DNA of 64,000 bases from positions 1 to 64,000 of the forward strand of contig NZ_CAJXQY010000002.1 in the NCBI RefSeq assembly GCF_913058315.1, given 5' to 3'. The notes under the pieces are model-generated. The model saw only the letters and a program-made list of their open reading frames with translations, searched no databases and was not told the origin of the DNA. The DNA comes from an uncultured Alteromonas sp. Lineage in GTDB: Bacteria; Pseudomonadota; Gammaproteobacteria; Enterobacterales; Alteromonadaceae. Within the stretch, counting starts at the first letter, position 1; each line of letters starts with the position of its first letter. The position numbers were made by a program, and so were the translations under genes. Shown here piece by piece: positions 1-8,046 of the stretch.

Positions 1-282
1 ATGGAAAAGCTCAAGGTGCTGTTGCGTGAAGAAGTGAATTGGGACACATTAAAAGAGCCCATGATCGATCTCTACATGGCCCATTACACCGAGCAGGAAC
101 TGCAGGATATGCTGGCCTTTTATCAATCTGAAACTGGTCAATCTGTGGTAAAGAAAATGCCTGAAGTCATGGCCGCTTCCATGCAGATCACGCAGCAACT
201 GATGAAAGACGTTTACCCTAAACTTTTTGAAATGACCAAAGAGTCAGAGGAAAGCCTGCACAAACAGCACTCAGTAAACTGA
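1..282 (+). CDS. DUF2059 domain protein, C-terminal part
   Basis: The reading frame is open at the left window edge, so the ATG at position 1 is probably internal and the gene starts outside the window. The 93 visible residues are mostly helical and carry the pattern typical of DUF2059 (…YMAHYTEQELQDMLAFY…TGQSVVKKMPEV…). Members of that family are usually exported proteins of about 150-200 residues with no established biochemical role. The signal peptide expected for this family would lie outside the window. A hairpin terminator follows 31 bp after the stop. Confidence 0.75.
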   Translation: MEKLKVLLREEVNWDTLKEPMIDLYMAHYTEQELQDMLAFYQSETGQSVVKKMPEVMAASMQITQQLMKDVYPKLFEMTKESEESLHKQHSVN

Positions 283-312
283 GCTACTCTGAATTAGCGA
301 GCAATAAACGAG

Positions 313-337
313 AAAGGCCGGTTAACCGGCCTTTTTT
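313..337 (+). terminator. Rho-independent terminator after the DUF2059 gene
   Basis: The palindrome AGGCCGGTTAACCGGCCT is followed by a run of six T on the plus strand. It lies between convergent genes. On the minus strand it has only three T after the stem, so it may serve the phasin gene weakly as well. Confidence 0.85.
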
Positions 338-353
338 CTGACATTACTGCGAA

Positions 354-872
354 CTACTCGTCTTTCGTAGGAGCGTCCTTATTTGCCGTTTTACGGGCTG
401 TTGCTGGCTTTGCAGCACGGGTCGACGTAGTCCGGTTGGTCGTGGTGGTCTTTTTCGCTCGCGTAGCTTTAGGCTTAGCAGCTGTTTGCGGTTTCTCTTC
501 CGCTTTTGCTGCCGCCTGTTTGGCAGCCGCTTGCTTTGCGGCCAACAGGGCAACCTGCTCTACCAACAAATCCACTTTGGCCGACAAGGCTTCCACTTGC
601 ATCGCTCGTTTTTGTCGCGGCGTAGTAAATGTTGGCATCCAGTGGTGCAACGGCGATTGACGCCATAACTCCAGCCACTGTGATGGATTAACCGTATTGC
701 GGATCTGCGCTTCGACTTCAGCGCCCCGAGCGGCAAGCTCATCCAGTGTTTTTTGCGATTCATCCACCTTATGCTGCACCTGCTGATTGGCCGCATTGAG
801 TTGTTCAGTAAACAAACCTAAGCCTGCTTCGAACCAGCCCATGATAGGCGAACCCGGTTTTTTATCTGACAT
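354..872 (-). CDS. Phasin-like protein with Ala/Lys-rich tail
   Basis: This 172-residue protein has an N-terminal helical segment (about residues 10-55, GWFEAGLGLFTEQLNAANQQ), a predicted coiled coil (about 90-120, EALSAKVDLLVEQVALLAAK) and a C-terminal tail rich in Ala, Lys and Thr, like the histone-H1-like tails of PhaF-type phasins. Phasins coat polyhydroxyalkanoate granules, and those with basic tails can also bind DNA. An AAGGAG ribosome binding site lies 7 nt before the ATG. It lies just downstream of another phasin gene, with which it probably forms an operon. The assignment is by architecture; no PHA synthase gene is visible here. Confidence 0.6.
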   Translation of the reverse strand: MSDKKPGSPIMGWFEAGLGLFTEQLNAANQQVQHKVDESQKTLDELAARGAEVEAQIRNTVNPSQWLELWRQSPLHHWMPTFTTPRQKRAMQVEALSAKVDLLVEQVALLAAKQAAAKQAAAKAEEKPQTAAKPKATRAKKTTTTNRTTSTRAAKPATARKTANKDAPTKDE

Positions 873-916
873 AATAACTCCTTAGCTGACGGACAGTTAC
901 ACTGTCCGCTCAGTTA

Positions 917-1276
917 TTACTTATTAGCTGCCAGCTTAGCGACTGCTTCAGTCAGTGCATCCACTTTTGCAGAAAGCTCTTCGATCTTCTGATCGGTATC
1001 GTCTGTATCCAGACCCAGCTTCTTGCGAACGTCGGCTACACGACTTTCTACTTCACTGGTGGTTTCTTTAAATTTATCTTTGGCATCTGATTCCAGGGTT
1101 TCACCCTTAGACACCAGATCGTCAAACATCTTATTGGCATCTTTACTCAGTTTTTCATACTGACCCTGTGCTTCGTCAACACTTTTGCCATATGCGCCTA
1201 AACCTGCCAACCAGATTTTACGGGCGAATTCTTCAGCTTCGCTGATTTTACTTTTGATATCGTCTTTAGCTGCCAT
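917..1276 (-). CDS. Phasin family protein (PhaI-like)
   Basis: This is a 119-residue, highly charged, all-helical protein with the phasin hallmark near its N-terminus (ARKIWLAGLGAYGKSVDEA) and a heptad-like C-terminus (IEELSAKVDALTEAVAKLA) that matches the coiled coil of the downstream gene. I chose the ATG at 1276 because AAAGGAG lies just upstream; the frame is open further upstream but without a comparable site. The two similar C-terminal heptads suggest that the neighbouring phasins may oligomerise together. The role in coating PHA granules is inferred from family membership. Confidence 0.7.
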   Translation of the reverse strand: MAAKDDIKSKISEAEEFARKIWLAGLGAYGKSVDEAQGQYEKLSKDANKMFDDLVSKGETLESDAKDKFKETTSEVESRVADVRKKLGLDTDDTDQKIEELSAKVDALTEAVAKLAANK

Positions 1277-1379
1277 GATTTGGTCTCCTTTTGCTATCTG
1301 ATACTCAGTGTAAAAGGATAATTTAGAAATCACATACTAAAAACAAAATTAGAAGAGGGGGTATTTGAAATGCAGAGGT

Positions 1380-1402
1380 AAAAAGCGCCGCAGGTGCGGC
1401 AC
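1380..1402 (-). terminator. Rho-independent terminator of fadR
   Basis: Read on the minus strand, GTGCCGC-ACCT-GCGGCGC is followed by five T. It begins directly at the end of the fadR coding sequence. Confidence 0.8.
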
Positions 1403-2113
1403 TTAATCGACTAAATCCTGAGGCATGGTTTCGCGCACTTCATTCCAGACCTGTCCTGAGGCGTAACCGTATTCGCGCACTACGGCAGGTACTGATTTGT
1501 AATCGCCCTGTTCAGCGACTTCCTGTAATTTAGCGTAGAATTCTTTAGCGACATCGCGGGCACGGGGATCCGAGAAAAAGAAACCACCGATACGTGAATA
1601 CAGGCCACGGAAACCATTCATCATCAGCACGAAGACATTATTTCCCGATGCCAGGGCTAAGTCGTGGTTCAACTGATAATCAAAGTGAGCAAATGCCTTG
1701 CCGTCCTCTTCGATTTCTTTATAACGCGCAATAATGGCCGCCGACTCCTGCGGGTTCTTACGGATAGCACCACGAATAAATACCGCACTCAGATTGGTCC
1801 GCGCAGCCAGAAGGTTATCTACCAATTCGGGAATACCGTCCTGATCGAGTCGGGCCAGCGTTTCAAGAATATTGAGTCCGCAGGTTTCCCAAAAGTTATT
1901 TACTTTGGTTGGCTTACCGTGCTGGATAGTTAACCATCCGTCACGTGCCAGACGTTGCAACACTTCACGTAAGGTCGTTCGTGTTACACCGATTAATTCA
2001 GATAATTCCCGTTCAGCGGGAAGGATGGTCCCTGGAGGAAAACGCCCACTCCAGATCGACTCTACGATGTATTCCTCGGCAAAACCAGCCGGACTTTGTG
2101 CCTTATATATCAT
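1403..2113 (-). CDS. fadR: Fatty acid metabolism regulator FadR
   Basis: This 236-residue GntR-type regulator is nearly identical to E. coli FadR through the winged-helix DNA-binding domain (about residues 5-75, including [20 protein letters not shown] and [16 protein letters not shown]). The C-terminal helical acyl-CoA-binding domain is more diverged. In E. coli it represses fad genes, activates fab genes, and is released by long-chain acyl-CoA. It lies divergent from nhaB, as in E. coli. A FadR-box-like palindrome lies 35 bp upstream of its start, and another overlaps the fadD promoter in this window, so both autoregulation and fadD control are plausible. Confidence 0.97.
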   Translation of the reverse strand: MIYKAQSPAGFAEEYIVESIWSGRFPPGTILPAERELSELIGVTRTTLREVLQRLARDGWLTIQHGKPTKVNNFWETCGLNILETLARLDQDGIPELVDNLLAARTNLSAVFIRGAIRKNPQESAAIIARYKEIEEDGKAFAHFDYQLNHDLALASGNNVFVLMMNGFRGLYSRIGGFFFSDPRARDVAKEFYAKLQEVAEQGDYKSVPAVVREYGYASGQVWNEVRETMPQDLVD

Positions 2114-2147
2114 ATTTGCTCGCCACTGAACGTTCTTGTTATTTTCA

Positions 2148-2164
2148 AACTGATTGTACCAGAT
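2148..2164. promoter_or_regulatory. Candidate FadR box upstream of fadR
   Basis: On the minus strand this reads ATCTGGTACAATCAGTT. It matches the FadR consensus ANCTGGTCNGACCNGNT at 10 of 13 defined positions. It lies 35 bp before the fadR start, so it would suit autoregulation. Mutation data or an alignment of related intergenic regions would be needed to confirm it. Confidence 0.45.
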
Positions 2165-2477
2165 GATTTTTCATAAGCACAATGAATAAATCGCCGCAAA
2201 CCGGCGAGTCACACCTAACTCAGGGAGTTACGGCTGATTGTAACAGTTTTAAAGGCGAAAACAGCATAAGAAACTAGCCCTAAAGCGATAGTTTTGCCGT
2301 TTTGAGCATTTAATTTTGACCAAATCGATAAACAATTTTCAGTTAGCGCACTTTTTAAACAGCTGTGCGCATATGGTCTGAGTTACGTCGCTTTCTACTT
2401 CCTGTCGTGATAGTTTTCGGTTAGTCTTTGCAAGCTTAGACGAAAAGTGTCCTAAAAACAGACATTCACATTCAAAC

Positions 2478-2496
2478 TGTCACCCTTGGGGTGACA
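2478..2496. promoter_or_regulatory. Perfect palindrome, candidate operator of nhaB
   Basis: TGTCACCC-TTG-GGGTGACA has 8-bp perfect arms and a 3-bp centre, and ends 73 bp before the nhaB start. No T-run follows, so it is not an intrinsic terminator. Its right arm overlaps a possible -35 element, which would suit a repressor site. The binding protein is unknown. Confidence 0.5.
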
Positions 2497-2569
2497 AAAA
2501 ATTATAAAACTCGTCTATTATTAGCTGAGAACAACAAATTAAGCCTGTGATAAAAAAGGAAATTACTCC

Positions 2570-4150
2570 ATGCAAACCTCTATGACCATGGCGATCTATA
2601 AGAATTTTCTGGGGCATGCGCCAGACTGGTACAAAAAAACCATTATTGGTTGTTTAATTGCTAACCCTCTGATTTTCATGCTCGATCCCTTTCTGGCCGG
2701 CTGGTTATTGATTATCGAGTTTATCTTTACTCTCGCCATGGCGTTGAAGTGTTATCCCCTCCAGCCCGGCGGGTTGTTGCTTATTGAAGCGCTTTTTATC
2801 GGCATGACAACCCCGCAACATATGATGCATGAGATAGAGGTCAACCTCGAGGTGCTACTGCTGCTGGTGTTTATGGTGGCCGGTATCTACTTTATGAAAG
2901 ACCTGTTGCTGTTTCTGTTCACCAAGCTGGTGATTCGGGTTCGCAATAAAACCGTGCTCTCACTGGCGTTTATTATTGCCTCGGCCTTTCTTTCGGCGTT
3001 CCTCGATGCGCTAACCGTGGTGGCGGTTATCATTGCTGTAGGCCTGGGTTTCTATACCATTTACCACAAGGTGGCATCTGGTAAGGAATTTCATCACGAC
3101 CACGACCACACCTCCGACGATAGCGTGGCGGATTTAGGCTCAAACGATTTGGACGACTTCCGCGCCTTCCTGCGCAATCTGATGATGCACTCGGCTGTTG
3201 GTACCGCACTGGGTGGCGTAATGACCATGGTTGGCGAACCGCAAAACCTGATCATCGCAGATAAAGCCGGTTGGAACTTTGTGGAATTTTTCATCCGTAT
3301 GTCACCCATCACTATTCCGGTATTCCTGATGGGGATCCTGACGACCGTAATGCTGGAAAAAACCAAAGTGTTTGGCTATGGCGCCAAGCTGCCAGACGCA
3401 GTGCGTCAAATTCTGGTGGATTATGATAAGTCGATGGACCAGGCCCGCTCGGTGCGCGATAAAGCGCGTCTTGGTGTACAAGCTCTGATTGGCGTGTGGC
3501 TGGTTGTCGGCCTGGCAACGCACATGGCAGCGGTGGGCTTAATCGGCCTCTCGGTTATTGTACTGGCTACCTCCATGAGCGGTGTCATTGAAGAGCACGC
3601 ACTGGGTAAAGCTTTCGAGGAGGCGTTGCCTTTTACTGCCCTGTTATGCGTATTCTTTGGTGTGGTTGCGGTTATCATTGAACAGGGATTATTTGCGCCG
3701 GTTATTCACTGGGTTCTGGATTTTGAGGGAACCACGCAACTGGTCATGTTCTATCTGGCCAACGGCGTACTATCGATGGTCAGTGATAACGTTTTTGTGG
3801 GCTCGGTATACATTACTGAAGTGAGCACGGCACTGGCCAATGGCGAAATTACCCGTGACCAGTTTGATTTGCTGGCGGTTGCTATTAACACGGGGACTAA
3901 TCTGCCCAGTGTTGCCACACCAAATGGACAGGCTGCGTTTCTGTTCCTGCTGACCTCTGCGATTGCACCGCTGCTGAGACTGTCTTATGGCCGCATGGTG
4001 TTCATGGCACTGCCTTACACTGTTGTGCTGGCTTTAGTGGGGTTACTCGCAACCTATTGGGGACTGGCGGATGCGACTCAATGGTTATATGACATGCATC
4101 TTATAGAACACCACTCTGGTGTTCCCGGTGCCGATAACAGCGGCCACTAG
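2570..4150 (+). CDS. nhaB: Na+/H+ antiporter NhaB
   Basis: This 526-residue polytopic membrane protein matches E. coli NhaB along its length (recalled), including PDWYK near the N-terminus, [19 protein letters not shown], the [12 protein letters not shown] segment and [20 protein letters not shown]. NhaB exports Na+ in exchange for H+ in the inner membrane and supports pH and salt homeostasis. The His/Asp-rich loop at about residues 175-190 ([10 protein letters not shown]) lies in a variable cytoplasmic loop. AAGGAAAT precedes the ATG. dsbB follows after 14 bp, the E. coli-type arrangement, so the two are probably co-transcribed. Confidence 0.97.
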   Translation: MQTSMTMAIYKNFLGHAPDWYKKTIIGCLIANPLIFMLDPFLAGWLLIIEFIFTLAMALKCYPLQPGGLLLIEALFIGMTTPQHMMHEIEVNLEVLLLLVFMVAGIYFMKDLLLFLFTKLVIRVRNKTVLSLAFIIASAFLSAFLDALTVVAVIIAVGLGFYTIYHKVASGKEFHHDHDHTSDDSVADLGSNDLDDFRAFLRNLMMHSAVGTALGGVMTMVGEPQNLIIADKAGWNFVEFFIRMSPITIPVFLMGILTTVMLEKTKVFGYGAKLPDAVRQILVDYDKSMDQARSVRDKARLGVQALIGVWLVVGLATHMAAVGLIGLSVIVLATSMSGVIEEHALGKAFEEALPFTALLCVFFGVVAVIIEQGLFAPVIHWVLDFEGTTQLVMFYLANGVLSMVSDNVFVGSVYITEVSTALANGEITRDQFDLLAVAINTGTNLPSVATPNGQAAFLFLLTSAIAPLLRLSYGRMVFMALPYTVVLALVGLLATYWGLADATQWLYDMHLIEHHSGVPGADNSGH

Positions 4151-4164
4151 GAGCAGTATAAATA

Positions 4165-4689
4165 ATGGGTTTGTTGAATGGACTAAGTAGCTGGGCAGAA
4201 CAAAAATCTGCCTGGCTGGTACTCTTCGCCACCTCGCTAGCACTGGAGTTCACGGCGCTGTACTTTCAACACGGCATGGGGCTGGAACCCTGCATAATGT
4301 GTATTTATCAACGTACAGCAATGTGGGGCATTGTGCTGGCAGGCCTGCTGGTGTTGCTATTCAACCACCCGCTCACCCGTTTGGTAAGTTATGGATTGTG
4401 GGGATACAGTGCAGTAAGAGGCTTTATGATAGCTTCTGAGCACATTGAAATTATCGAGTCGGACGATCCGTTCTTCGGTACCTGCGAAATCTTCCCTAAT
4501 TTCCCCGAGTGGGCACCACTGCATGAGTGGCTACCTGCCATTTTTGCAGCCCGTGGCGACTGTCTCGAAAACAGCTGGCAGTTCCTGTCGATGGGAATGG
4601 CCGAGTGGATGCAAATTATATTCGGCGCTTACTTCGCGGTATTGGTGGTAGTGCTGTTAGCCAGAGTTATCGATAAGAAACTCTTTTGA
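4165..4689 (+). CDS. dsbB: Disulfide bond formation protein DsbB
   Basis: This 174-residue, four-helix inner-membrane protein has both cysteine pairs of DsbB: CIMC at about residue 42 in EPCIMCIYQR, and a second periplasmic pair at GTCEIF and GDCLEN. DsbB reoxidises periplasmic DsbA and passes electrons to quinones. A GGAGCAG ribosome binding site precedes the ATG. The gene sits behind nhaB as in E. coli, and its stop overlaps the TTG start of the next gene. Confidence 0.96.
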   Translation: MGLLNGLSSWAEQKSAWLVLFATSLALEFTALYFQHGMGLEPCIMCIYQRTAMWGIVLAGLLVLLFNHPLTRLVSYGLWGYSAVRGFMIASEHIEIIESDDPFFGTCEIFPNFPEWAPLHEWLPAIFAARGDCLENSWQFLSMGMAEWMQIIFGAYFAVLVVVLLARVIDKKLF

Positions 4690-5240
4690 TCGACCTTACT
4701 ACCCTGCCAGTCAGGCTGGCCCCCATTTTTACCGATGCCGGGCCAGTCAAAATTATTCGCGCTCACCACAAATATGCACTGGCCTTATCTGAAGCCGGCA
4801 AACTCGCTTCCTCCTCCGTAAAGCCCTGGATGGGATCTGGTTTAACCCCCACTACCCTGCGTCATGCTGAATCGCTCATCGAGACATTCGAGCAACAACG
4901 TAAAATTGGTTACGGCATCACCTATCTGCTGATGTGGAACGAACAGTGCCTGGGAATGGGCCTGCTTAACTATATCCATCCGGTGCATCTCAACGCCAAC
5001 CTGGGGTTATGGCTGGTTCCTGAGGCCAGAGGCCGGGGCCTGGCGATTAAACTCTGTGAACGCCTAATAGAAATTGCTCGACAGCCTTTAGGCCTTAACC
5101 GGATTGAGTATTTCACCCTGCCCGACAACCAGGCCAGTATTAAACTGGCTCACGCCATTGGCGCCAAAAAAGAAGCCCTCTGCAAACGCCGCATTCTCAA
5201 TCAGGATGCCCTGCTCTTCAGCCTGTTGCTCAACCACTAG
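4686..5240 (+). CDS. GNAT family N-acetyltransferase (RimL-like)
   Basis: This 184-residue protein resembles the RimJ/RimL group that acetylates protein N-termini. The acetyl-CoA-binding signature is seen as ARGRGLA at about residue 117, and the C-terminal half carries the usual NRIEYFTLPDNQASIKLAHAIGA pattern. The chosen TTG start overlaps the dsbB stop by 4 bp, which suggests translational coupling. No ATG gives a full N-terminal domain, since the first in-frame ATG is at about residue 49. The substrate is unknown. Confidence 0.8.
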   Translation: MIDLTTLPVRLAPIFTDAGPVKIIRAHHKYALALSEAGKLASSSVKPWMGSGLTPTTLRHAESLIETFEQQRKIGYGITYLLMWNEQCLGMGLLNYIHPVHLNANLGLWLVPEARGRGLAIKLCERLIEIARQPLGLNRIEYFTLPDNQASIKLAHAIGAKKEALCKRRILNQDALLFSLLLNH

Positions 5241-5505
5241 TTTTCGCCAATTCATCCATACACGTAAATAATGACTTCTACTTTGAGCCAAAATCAGTCG
5301 GACACCTTATTTTCGTCCGCAAGAGACAAAGAGCGGACGGTTGGGCATATGACACTGGATTTCTGTCATTGGTCAAAAGCGGTCGTTCACTAGATTCCTG
5401 CAAAGGACGGCTTTGTACGTGATGCAGACGGTCGGATTTTGATGGTGCTCAGCGTCTCGAAAGGGACTAAAACCGGACTCTTTGTCAAAGTCAGAAAACT
5501 AGAAA
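5241..5505. other. Non-coding accessory DNA after the acetyltransferase
   Basis: No reading frame or RNA gene is recognised here. Short echoes of gcggacgg, agcggtcgttc and ggacggctttg recur across the stretch, and similar words occur in the gap after the next gene. They look like decayed remnants of dispersed repeats. I saw no integron-type core sites. Confidence 0.4.
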
Positions 5506-6183
5506 TCAGTTTGAGTCTTCAGCGTTTTTTGTCTCGTGGAGTACCATTTTCTCATCAAAAAACAACTCACCACTTTTTACTTTAGGATTTTTCTCCAATC
5601 TCTCAATGATACGTGGTCTCCAAAATTCATCGCGACGCTTAGATAATGCAATGAGGATGTAATTGGGAGTATTGGGGTTGAGTGCCAAACTCATATCAGT
5701 CCCAATTTGCCCCTGAATTCCATAAAGAGATTCAAGCACGTCTACTGGCGTTGAAGGATTAGAAGCTATTCTGTTATCTACCTCATACCCAAAACCCGAT
5801 TGGTATCCAACCAAATCTCTTAATCGCTCTACACCAGTATGCGGATCAGTCGAATCTAAGAGAGCGCTTCTTTTGTTAATAGAGTTTGTTATGGAGTACC
5901 CAGAAAGTGCGACAACCATCAAAGAGAACACAAGAAATTTATTCGCTCTATTGGTGTCGCTATCGACTTTTGCTCTGAAAAACTTGTAGAGACAAATAGT
6001 CAAAAAAACGAAAAGCAAAATACTCGTAATGAAAGCAAATACAATTACGATACCTGCTTGGGCGTCGACGACTAAATTAGTGAGTCTGGCTTCTAAAGAG
6101 TACCTAACGTACGCAATCGCAGAACTCACCATGAGAGCAATTAAAAAGTGTTGAAGCTTGCTCCTCTTATACAGAAATTCCAT
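5506..6183 (-). CDS. Unknown membrane protein with LRV-like repeats
   Basis: I do not recognise this 225-residue protein. It has three likely membrane segments (about residues 11-28, 42-66 and 82-99), followed by a soluble part. That part contains two repeats, IASNPSTPVDVLESL and LALNPNTPNYILIAL, of the type ANPxTPxxVLxxL seen in leucine-rich repeat variant (LRV) proteins. A third, weaker copy may be LEKNPKVKSGELF. The repeat face suggests a binding role on one side of the membrane. The gene is more AT-rich than its neighbours and lies between two non-coding stretches, consistent with acquired DNA. Confidence 0.6.
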   Translation of the reverse strand: MEFLYKRSKLQHFLIALMVSSAIAYVRYSLEARLTNLVVDAQAGIVIVFAFITSILLFVFLTICLYKFFRAKVDSDTNRANKFLVFSLMVVALSGYSITNSINKRSALLDSTDPHTGVERLRDLVGYQSGFGYEVDNRIASNPSTPVDVLESLYGIQGQIGTDMSLALNPNTPNYILIALSKRRDEFWRPRIIERLEKNPKVKSGELFFDEKMVLHETKNAEDSN

Positions 6184-6566
6184 TTTCCAACTCCTAATTA
6201 ATGGTGTCCGCGTATTCGCTAACTGCCTGTGAAACTTCCTGTCTATTCATGAATTCATATGGTAATTAAACGATTGATTCTGGCCAGCCCCTCAACTTCC
6301 GCTTTGTGGCGAAAACGCCATTTGAAATCAGAGTAACAAACTACTCCTTGAATGTCTGCTGGTTGTCTTTAGCTGAACATCCTAATCCAGCTACCTACTT
6401 CCGCTATTCGCTCATAGCTGCCATTAGAATTGCAACAAACCAATGGCCGCTTTACGTACAAAGCCGACCGAGAAAAACCATTTTCACGATGACCGCTTTT
6501 AACCAATAAGTAAAACTGCTTACAGTAAAGCTAATCAAGTAAATATTAAGAAGTCGTAAGAGGGAG
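6184..6566. other. Non-coding DNA, no gene seen
   Basis: A 67-codon GTG-initiated frame on the plus strand (6306-6509) has no ribosome binding site and no recognisable protein features. The stretch contains words such as atggccgctttacgtacaaagccgac and ccgctattcgctcatagctgc, which resemble dispersed degenerate repeats I associate with alteromonads (memory, unverified). I see nothing functional. Confidence 0.4.
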
Positions 6567-6800
6567 CTATTTTTGAAGCCTGGAGCGTACAAAGCTAACC
6601 AGGGTATAGACAACCAGGCCAAAACACATCAGGGCAACAAATCCTGCCGGATAAGCCATCAATAGCATCCCTTTGTCCCAGCCATACACTGCCATGGTGG
6701 TACAGATAACAGCCAGCGATAACTCGATTAGCAGGCTTTCCCAGTTCAACCGATAGTCCGAATCGATGGGACGGGCGAAGAAATTAATTTTATAGGGCAT
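6567..6800 (-). CDS. Small membrane protein, unknown
   Basis: This 77-residue protein has two predicted membrane helices (about residues 24-41 and 45-68) and a short basic C-terminus (VRSRLQK). I chose the ATG at 6800 because AAGGAG lies 8 nt upstream. The open frame extends 12 codons further without a better site. The N-terminal segment PYKINFFARPIDSDYRLNWE is polar. I do not recognise the family, and the gene stands alone between the accessory patch and ycgN. Confidence 0.6.
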   Translation of the reverse strand: MPYKINFFARPIDSDYRLNWESLLIELSLAVICTTMAVYGWDKGMLLMAYPAGFVALMCFGLVVYTLVSFVRSRLQK

Positions 6801-6883
6801 AACGACACTCCTTTGTGTTAAAACCAGTGATATCAAATTTAGCCAGCGCCTGCCAGTTTAATCGATAAGCGCCGGGTACAGCC

Positions 6884-7378
6884 CTAATCCAGATCTTCTA
6901 ATGGCCAGATTGCAATGTATTCTTCGAAGTTGTCCAGATCAGCCTGTGATTCAGCCACCGTTTTACCCCGCACAGACATCCCTTCGCGATGCATCGCCGA
7001 TTTCTTGCCGCGATTGAGCAGCGGATGCCAGGAAGGCAACCCACGGCCTTCATGCAGGCGTCGGTAAGCACAACTCGTTGGCATAAAGAAGATGTCCTTG
7101 AGATTGTCTTTCGTCAGTTTGACACAATCGGGCACCAATTCCTGACGTTCAGCATAGCGGGTACAGCTGCAGGTTTTGGTATTGAGTATTTCACACGCGA
7201 TGTTGGTGTAATGGATGGTTTCGTGGTGCTCCATGTAATCAGTAGGTGCGGCTTCCACTGCATCATCGTCGTCGATGAACTTGTGTAGGCAACACTTGGC
7301 GCAGCCATCACAAATGGCTTCCCATTCTTCACGGCTCATGTCATCGAGTGACTTGGTTTCCCAAAAACGGTCTTCCAC
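6884..7378 (-). CDS. ycgN: YcgN family cysteine-cluster protein (UPF0260)
   Basis: This 164-residue protein matches the YcgN/UPF0260 pattern, with clustered cysteines in CDGCAKCCLHK (about residue 24), CSCTRYAER, PDCVKLT and TSCAYR, then LPSWHPLL. The family is assigned to the YkgJ-type Fe-S or zinc-binding cysteine cluster group. Its function is not established. Compared with E. coli YcgN (recalled) there is an insert of about 15 acidic residues after KFIDDDD. It lies one base after the FAH-family gene, and the ycgL-ycgM-ycgN neighbourhood is shared with E. coli. Confidence 0.92.
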   Translation of the reverse strand: MEDRFWETKSLDDMSREEWEAICDGCAKCCLHKFIDDDDAVEAAPTDYMEHHETIHYTNIACEILNTKTCSCTRYAERQELVPDCVKLTKDNLKDIFFMPTSCAYRRLHEGRGLPSWHPLLNRGKKSAMHREGMSVRGKTVAESQADLDNFEEYIAIWPLEDLD

Positions 7379-7379
7379 C

Positions 7380-8045
7380 TTATTCCCCTACCTTCGTATG
7401 AATGTCAAACCACGGCGCCATCTTTAATTGCAGATTATCGCCCTGATGCAAAGGCCCTACGCCTTTCGGGGTGCCGGTAAGCACGATATCGCCGGGTTGC
7501 AGTGTAAACACTTCAGAGATGGCGCACAGCAATGATAGTGCATCCCGCATCATCATTTTGGTATTGCCCTGCTGACGAACTTCGCCATTTATTGTCAGGG
7601 AAAAATCGAGGTTACCAAGATCGAAAGATGCGTCCAGCGGCGTAAAGCTGCTCACCGGGCATGCCCCGTCAAAAGCCTTGGCGCGCTCCCAGGGCTGACC
7701 TTTGTCTTTCAGTTTTTGCTGTACGTCCCGAAGCGTTAAATCGAGCGCCAGACCAACACCATATAATGCATCAGCTGCGGTTTGCTCGCTGCTGCACTGA
7801 CGCAAAGGCTGAGCGACTAACAACGCGACTTCCAACTCGTTGTGACACTCCCCCATGTCGGCAGGGATAACCAGTGGCTTACTGATCTCACACAACGCCG
7901 TCGCTGGCTTCATAAATAACAAGGGTTCAGCCGGGACTTCGTTGTTGAGCTCCTGAATGTGGTCGAGGTAATTGCGTCCCACACACACTACCTTACCCAC
8001 CGGCAGGTCAATGGGCTCGCCTGATAAGCTGATATGTTGATACAT
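7380..8045 (-). CDS. Fumarylacetoacetate hydrolase family protein (YcgM-like)
   Basis: This 221-residue enzyme carries FAH-fold hallmarks: GRNYLDHIQEL at the N-terminus, FMKPATAL, HNELEVALLV with metal-binding Glu residues, and GDIVLTGTPKGVGPL at the C-terminus. Family members hydrolyse or decarboxylate acylpyruvates or oxaloacetate. E. coli YcgM is of this type, but the substrate here cannot be read from sequence. I chose the ATG at 8045, one base after the stop of the transglycosylase gene, with AGGGGGA as ribosome binding site. The open frame extends 17 codons upstream into that gene. Confidence 0.88.
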   Translation of the reverse strand: MYQHISLSGEPIDLPVGKVVCVGRNYLDHIQELNNEVPAEPLLFMKPATALCEISKPLVIPADMGECHNELEVALLVAQPLRQCSSEQTAADALYGVGLALDLTLRDVQQKLKDKGQPWERAKAFDGACPVSSFTPLDASFDLGNLDFSLTINGEVRQQGNTKMMMRDALSLLCAISEVFTLQPGDIVLTGTPKGVGPLHQGDNLQLKMAPWFDIHTKVGE

Positions 8046-8046
8046 G

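Larger units (their letters stand above)
2114..2569. other. fadR-nhaB divergent intergenic region
   Basis: This 456-bp gap holds no convincing reading frame. It contains the candidate FadR box near fadR and a perfect 8-bp inverted repeat (2478-2496) near nhaB. It is AT-rich just before nhaB and should carry two divergent promoters. A possible nhaB promoter (GTGACA, 19-bp spacer, TATTAT at 2516) overlaps the right arm of the palindrome. Confidence 0.6.

Noticed and set aside
6306-6509. 67-codon plus-strand frame starting with GTG
   Set aside because: No ribosome binding site, no recognisable composition or domain, and it lies in a repeat-like non-coding patch.
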